Shown piece after piece: positions 60,036 through 64,000 of a DNA stretch of 64,000 nucleotides. A program made the translations under genes and the position numbers. Where the stretch lies: the NCBI GenBank assembly GCA_029817715.1, contig JARUPY010000537.1, positions 2,480,001-2,544,000 on the forward strand. The letters are read 5' to 3'. This stretch comes from Melastoma dodecandrum. Taxonomy: Eukaryota; Streptophyta; Magnoliopsida; Myrtales; Melastomataceae. Each line of letters opens with the position of its first letter. Positions within the stretch are counted from its first letter, which is position 1. The notes beneath the pieces are model-generated. The model had not been told where the DNA came from. It worked only from the letters and a program-made list of their open reading frames with translations, and did not search any database.

Positions 60036-61654
60036 TGTTAGTGTGTGCACTTATGTGCCAAGACACTTTAATGTATTTGTGAATAAATAATTAATAAAGG
60101 CGAGTATTTGTCATTGATTATTTTACTTTTCTGCACGTAAAATTATTAATGATAAAGTCCCACAGATTATTGAGTATATTAATCTAAAATAGTCCGTGAT
60201 CGGATAGATGTTTAGAGGGGACATGGACATCTAGATCATCGCTAAGTATAGCTGAGGTCAAGATAGACCAAGGGATAGTGTATCTAAGTTATACTTAGGG
60301 GTACCCTAAGATTAGGGATACTGGATACGACCCGATTAAGAGGATACTACATATTGAACATCATTGGTCAATCCTCTTTATGGACGAGTATAACTGATCT
60401 TTTGACTTGAGACCTTCATTTCTTCTATGCGTGGAGTTTGCACACTTTGACGTCGTTAAAAGCAGTCTTTTACCGGATTGTGAGTAATACGATTGTTGGG
60501 TGTGTGACAAAGCGTATAGAGAATAGTGTTGAGTCAATATAGGATTCATCGCTCTCTTGGATTAGAGAGTTGACATCTAGGCCACTTGATAGAGATATTA
60601 GTGACTAAAATCCATCGCCATGGGAGGAATGTTTTACATTCAAGAGAGTTTATTATATCTTGGTAATCAAGTAAACAATTAATTCGGTGATGATATATTT
60701 TGCGCCGAATTAATTGGGATGTCAGTTAGATGAAGAGATTGAATTACACAGTAATCGGTCCATAGTGGTTTATGATTTATAATCATTATCCTAACACGTT
60801 GGGTGACTAAAAACTGTTGCTAGACGGTTACCTTAGTTTGTGTATGGACATACACTGCCTTCGTGTATTGGACCTAGAGGGTCGCACGCATAGCACGTCG
60901 ACACGAATATTGTATTATTGATTATTTTAGTGGATACTAAAATTGATCATTTTATTATTTCAGAATTAGAATTAATTGGATTATTAATTTATTCTGAAAT
61001 GTCGGAAGCAAATAAATAGACCAAGATCCAATATGGATTTATTCGGGTCAATATAAAAGGATATCAAATAAATATTTATTTATCTGTACTTAATATATTA
61101 TTTGATATGTCTTTACATTATCTGATTTAGAAATATTTTAATAAAATCTACCTGCACGTTGCGTTTTTTAAGATCGCAATCAATTATTAAAAAAAACAAA
61201 ACGTAAGGATGATTGATTGCAGACGTGATAAGAATAATAAGAAGGAAAGAAAACGTATGGTGGTTGTCTGAGAGATTTTGAAAGACGGGGCAGGTTTTGG
61301 GAAAAAATCTAAGGAGATTTGGAAGAAGAGTGTGATCAGATCCTTAGAAATCCAAAATAAAAGATTGGGATTTTGCTTCCGAAAACATTTTAATTCTGTC
61401 GATCCAAAAGGCTAGCACCTAAAGGATCGTCGAGAAGTTCGTGATCGTGTGCACGCGGATACCGCTAGAGGAGTCACGTTTGGGATTCTTGCTCGTTCGC
61501 GACCGTGTTTCGTTTTTTACCGGAATCTCGAGGTACGTTACCGGGTATATAAAGATCCTTTTTTTATTTATCTAAATTTTATACCGAGATCCTTTGTTAT
61601 TTTGGGCATAACAAATTATAAATTTATTGCTTCCGTTGTGCTTGAAATCTAACA
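60036..61654 (+). mobile_element. Solo LTR, 1,619 bp, with target duplication GATCC
   Basis: The element begins TGTTAGTGTGTGCAC and ends CTTGAAATCTAACA, so its termini TGTTAG and CTAACA are exact inverted repeats. An identical 5-bp sequence, GATCC, flanks it at 60031-60035 and 61655-61659. No gag or pol sequence lies inside, as expected when recombination between two LTRs removes the interior. Strand is uncertain; plus is suggested by GGGTATATAAAGATCC near 61541. Confidence 0.85.
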
Positions 61655-61659
61655 GATCC

Positions 61660-62129
61660 CACTAACCAAGCAAATAAAAATACATGCCACATATAATAAC
61701 AAAATGGGCTCGCTAAACTCCACGAGGTATTCCTCTTGGTTAGAAAAGAAACAATACTCACAGAAAATCTTTATATGACATTATTTTCTAATTACAACAT
61801 AAAGGATTTATAAAATTTTCACCGAAAACTCTTGAACTTGTTTCTTGATTATATGCATATTTTCAAATGAGCTCCCACAGATCTAATCAACTTTAGAAAC
61901 AAACTTTTATAACCGATCTCACATATGCAATGAAATCAAGGGCTCTCAAGCGTTTATCAACACATATTTAAATCTCCAGATCTTTGGCTAAGTTACTATC
62001 AAGCAATACTTCATTATTTGAGTGCTTATCACTCTTCACATAATTTATAACTAGGTAGCTAAAGTCATCTGGCTATAATCACAAATCATATATATTCACA
62101 ACGATCATAATACATATCACATAAGCGAC
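61660..62129. other. AT-rich stretch, continuation of the locus before the solo LTR
   Basis: Nothing recognisable was seen. Confidence 0.45.
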
Positions 62130-62970
62130 TCCACGGATCTCAACAAGCAAGTCGCTTTGACAACTAAATACCTATATCATCATGTGAAATCTCCCATACC
62201 GGGATACTTATCAAACCTTCCCTCTCAACTCGACAATCGAGTTGAATACTAGAAAAATAAATTATGTAAATCCATAATTAATGTAATATATTATCATACA
62301 AGCAGATTTCACGGATCTCAACAAGCGAGTCGCTTTGGCAACCAAGCGCTTATATCATTATGTGAAATCTTCTAATTCCAGGATGCTCGTAAAACCTTGT
62401 TTAGCCCACAAGCAAACAAAGTGACATACTCAAGAAATACACGTTGATACGTAAGTGCACATTAAGATTTACCATCTTATACAAGTCAATTCAAGACCTC
62501 TAAATATTTATAATTCTAAGCAAACCAAAAGAGACTATTTATTCATGAATCAATGAGCAACCGATAGTATCAAATAGAGACCAACCCAATTATCTCCTTA
62601 GAATTACTCGAGATGCACCAAATGTAAGGATCAGACACCTTTGGTTAGAAAAGGTCCCTACACTAGTACACCCAAGTCTCCAAACATACCCTCAACAAGA
62701 TTTAGAAAATCTCATATGTCACTCTAACTGAGCCACTTTGGCAGCCAAACACTCAAAGCACAAATATGAGACTTCTCACTTGTTGAGAACACGTGCGATT
62801 GTAAGAAATTTTCAGTTGTCACTCTGACTGAGCCACTTTGACAGCCAAACAACCAAAGCACAAATCTAAAGTAACTCACCCGGATGCACGTGCCCATAAA
62901 GCACCTCGCCTGTCACTACAAATGAGCCACTTTGGCAGCCAAACGCTTACAGCACAAATACGAAGTAACT
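62130..62970. repeat. Diverged tandem repeats with palindromic core CTTTGGCAGCCAAA
   Basis: One pair shares ACGGATCTCAACAAGC at 62133 and 62311 (178 bp apart), each followed by AGTCGCTTTG(A/G)CAAC and TATATCAT(C/T)ATGTGAAATCT. A second set shares GAGCCACTTTGGCAGCCAAAC at 62730, 62830 (one change) and 62924, with CAAAGCACAAAT or CAGCACAAAT after it. The cores of both sets are related. The core holds the near-perfect palindrome TTTGGCAGCCAAA. Confidence 0.75.
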
Positions 62971-64000
62971 CTAGTTGCTCACATAATTATGCATACAACT
63001 ATCTTATGTATGTTAACTTAGACCAACGAGTCAAACAATGGTTCATAAAAGTCTCAAATCGAATAACAACTATAGTTGATAAATTTATTTACTCTCTAGG
63101 TATTAGATATCTTTCAAATACTTTTTGTGTATTTACACACCTTCTAAGAGAGTAATGTTTTAAACTATGTCGAAAGAATAACTACGTCTCGACTCTATTA
63201 AATAATAGGTTTTGTCGTAAAAGCTCAAGGCAATTATAGGGATAAAATATAATTATAAGGACAAAGTATCTCGTTTAACCTGTCATTTCACAGCCGACAT
63301 AGTAGACCTCACATTATAATGACTAAGTCAATCCCAATGAATGTCTCGGCCTATGTTATCTTCGATAACCAAAATTTCATAATTGTCCTAAACTTAGAAA
63401 TGGAAGTCAAAATTTCATTTCATATCATATGATTTTAAAATCAAATCCCGTTTAGCGAGTAACCACTAATACAGAAAAACTAGTGATGCTATAAGAGAAT
63501 TGGGTCCCAACCAATTATGCACTCAAAGCACTGGAAGGTTTTCACTTAAAAATTTATTTAAAAAAAATAGTTCAAATTCAATGAAGCTTTTGTCACTCAG
63601 ATACTCATCTTGTTTAATAAATCAACTAAGCCCAAAGAACCTAAAATCACAACCAGCAACACTCCCCTCTTCAGAGTCATAGGGCCACCTAGTTTCACTT
63701 GATATTCACCATATTAATACTTCCACAAGGTGTCAGGACCACCGTACTGCGTCCCCACCCACTCCTCCGGGAGCGCCCGGAAAATCGGAGCAGGTAACAA
63801 GTGTGGGTGGCATTACCTCCCCGCACTCCTCCGATATCTTAGCCGGGTACGCACCGCAGTGCCGGTGGGTTCGACCTCCACCTCATGCGAAAACAGCGGA
63901 AGTTTCTCTACAAGACAGCACTGGCATTTCTTGTTTACGGCAACGGTAGAATTTCAATGACAATTCAACCCACCACACCTTACCTCATATCCTCCACAAG
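62971..64000. other. Unassigned stretch to the window end
   Basis: AT-rich to about 63720, then a GC-rich stretch (63730-63900) with an open frame of 76 codons on plus that has no recognisable motif. A repeat or an incomplete gene cannot be told apart here. Confidence 0.4.

Noticed and set aside
63730..63960. 76-codon open frame near the window end
   Set aside because: No recognisable domain, no splice context; kept only as unassigned GC-rich sequence.
1..64000. tRNA, rRNA and microRNA genes
   Set aside because: I looked for tRNA A/B-box pairs and long fold-back precursors and saw none convincing; a covariance-model scan would be decisive.

Overview
The window is nuclear DNA of a flowering plant. 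Genes have short GT-AG introns, AT-rich intergenic DNA and many LTR retrotransposons and MITEs. The C-terminal motifs of the NAC gene and the layout of the PABP-interacting gene point to a eudicot. A woody species is possible but not shown. I found no prokaryotic-style system, CRISPR array, rRNA or tRNA gene.

Region 1 (1-22.4 kb) is gene-rich. It holds a decayed PPR pseudogene (minus, 1-787); a small intronless gene (minus, 2199-2477); a two-exon small gene (plus, 6428-6833) that shares a C-terminal motif with the previous one; a three-exon GPI-anchored GH17 beta-1,3-glucanase (plus, 9016-10455) followed by a broken second copy of its 3' end (11318-11567); a ten-exon poly(A)-binding-protein-interacting RRM protein of the CID8-13 class (plus, 13566-18227); and, tail to tail with it, a ten-exon zinc alcohol dehydrogenase-like gene (minus, 18847-22299). 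I rebuilt the spliced genes by hand; every junction is GT-AG and every reading frame is continuous. Four non-autonomous DNA elements lie between these genes and a fifth lies in an ADH intron.

Region 2 (22.4-47.3 kb) is mostly transposons. A complete 11-kb Ty3/gypsy element of Tat type (25335-36342, minus) has TG...CA LTRs, a 5-bp target duplication (GTGAC), an intact gag-protease frame with a changed protease active site, a broken pol, an antisense ORF remnant and a 53-bp tandem array in its 3' untranslated region. A decayed Ty1/copia element lies at 41.6-44.5 kb, with LTR-like fragments around it.

Region 3 (47.3-49.3 kb) is an intact three-exon NAC transcription factor gene closely resembling SND1/NST3, a master switch of secondary cell-wall formation.

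Region 4 (49.3-64 kb) has no intact gene that I recognise. It contains LTR remnants, a BODYGUARD-like alpha/beta-hydrolase pseudogene fragment, a kilobase-scale inverted duplication, a 37-bp minisatellite, a 1.6-kb solo LTR with a GATCC target duplication and several diverged tandem arrays.

Four of the intact genes fall in or near cell-wall or wall-associated metabolism and gene regulation (glucanase, NAC, ADH-like, RNA-binding CID), but nothing in the sequence shows that they work as a unit. The observations most worth testing are the shared C-terminal motif of the two small genes and the structure of the Tat element.
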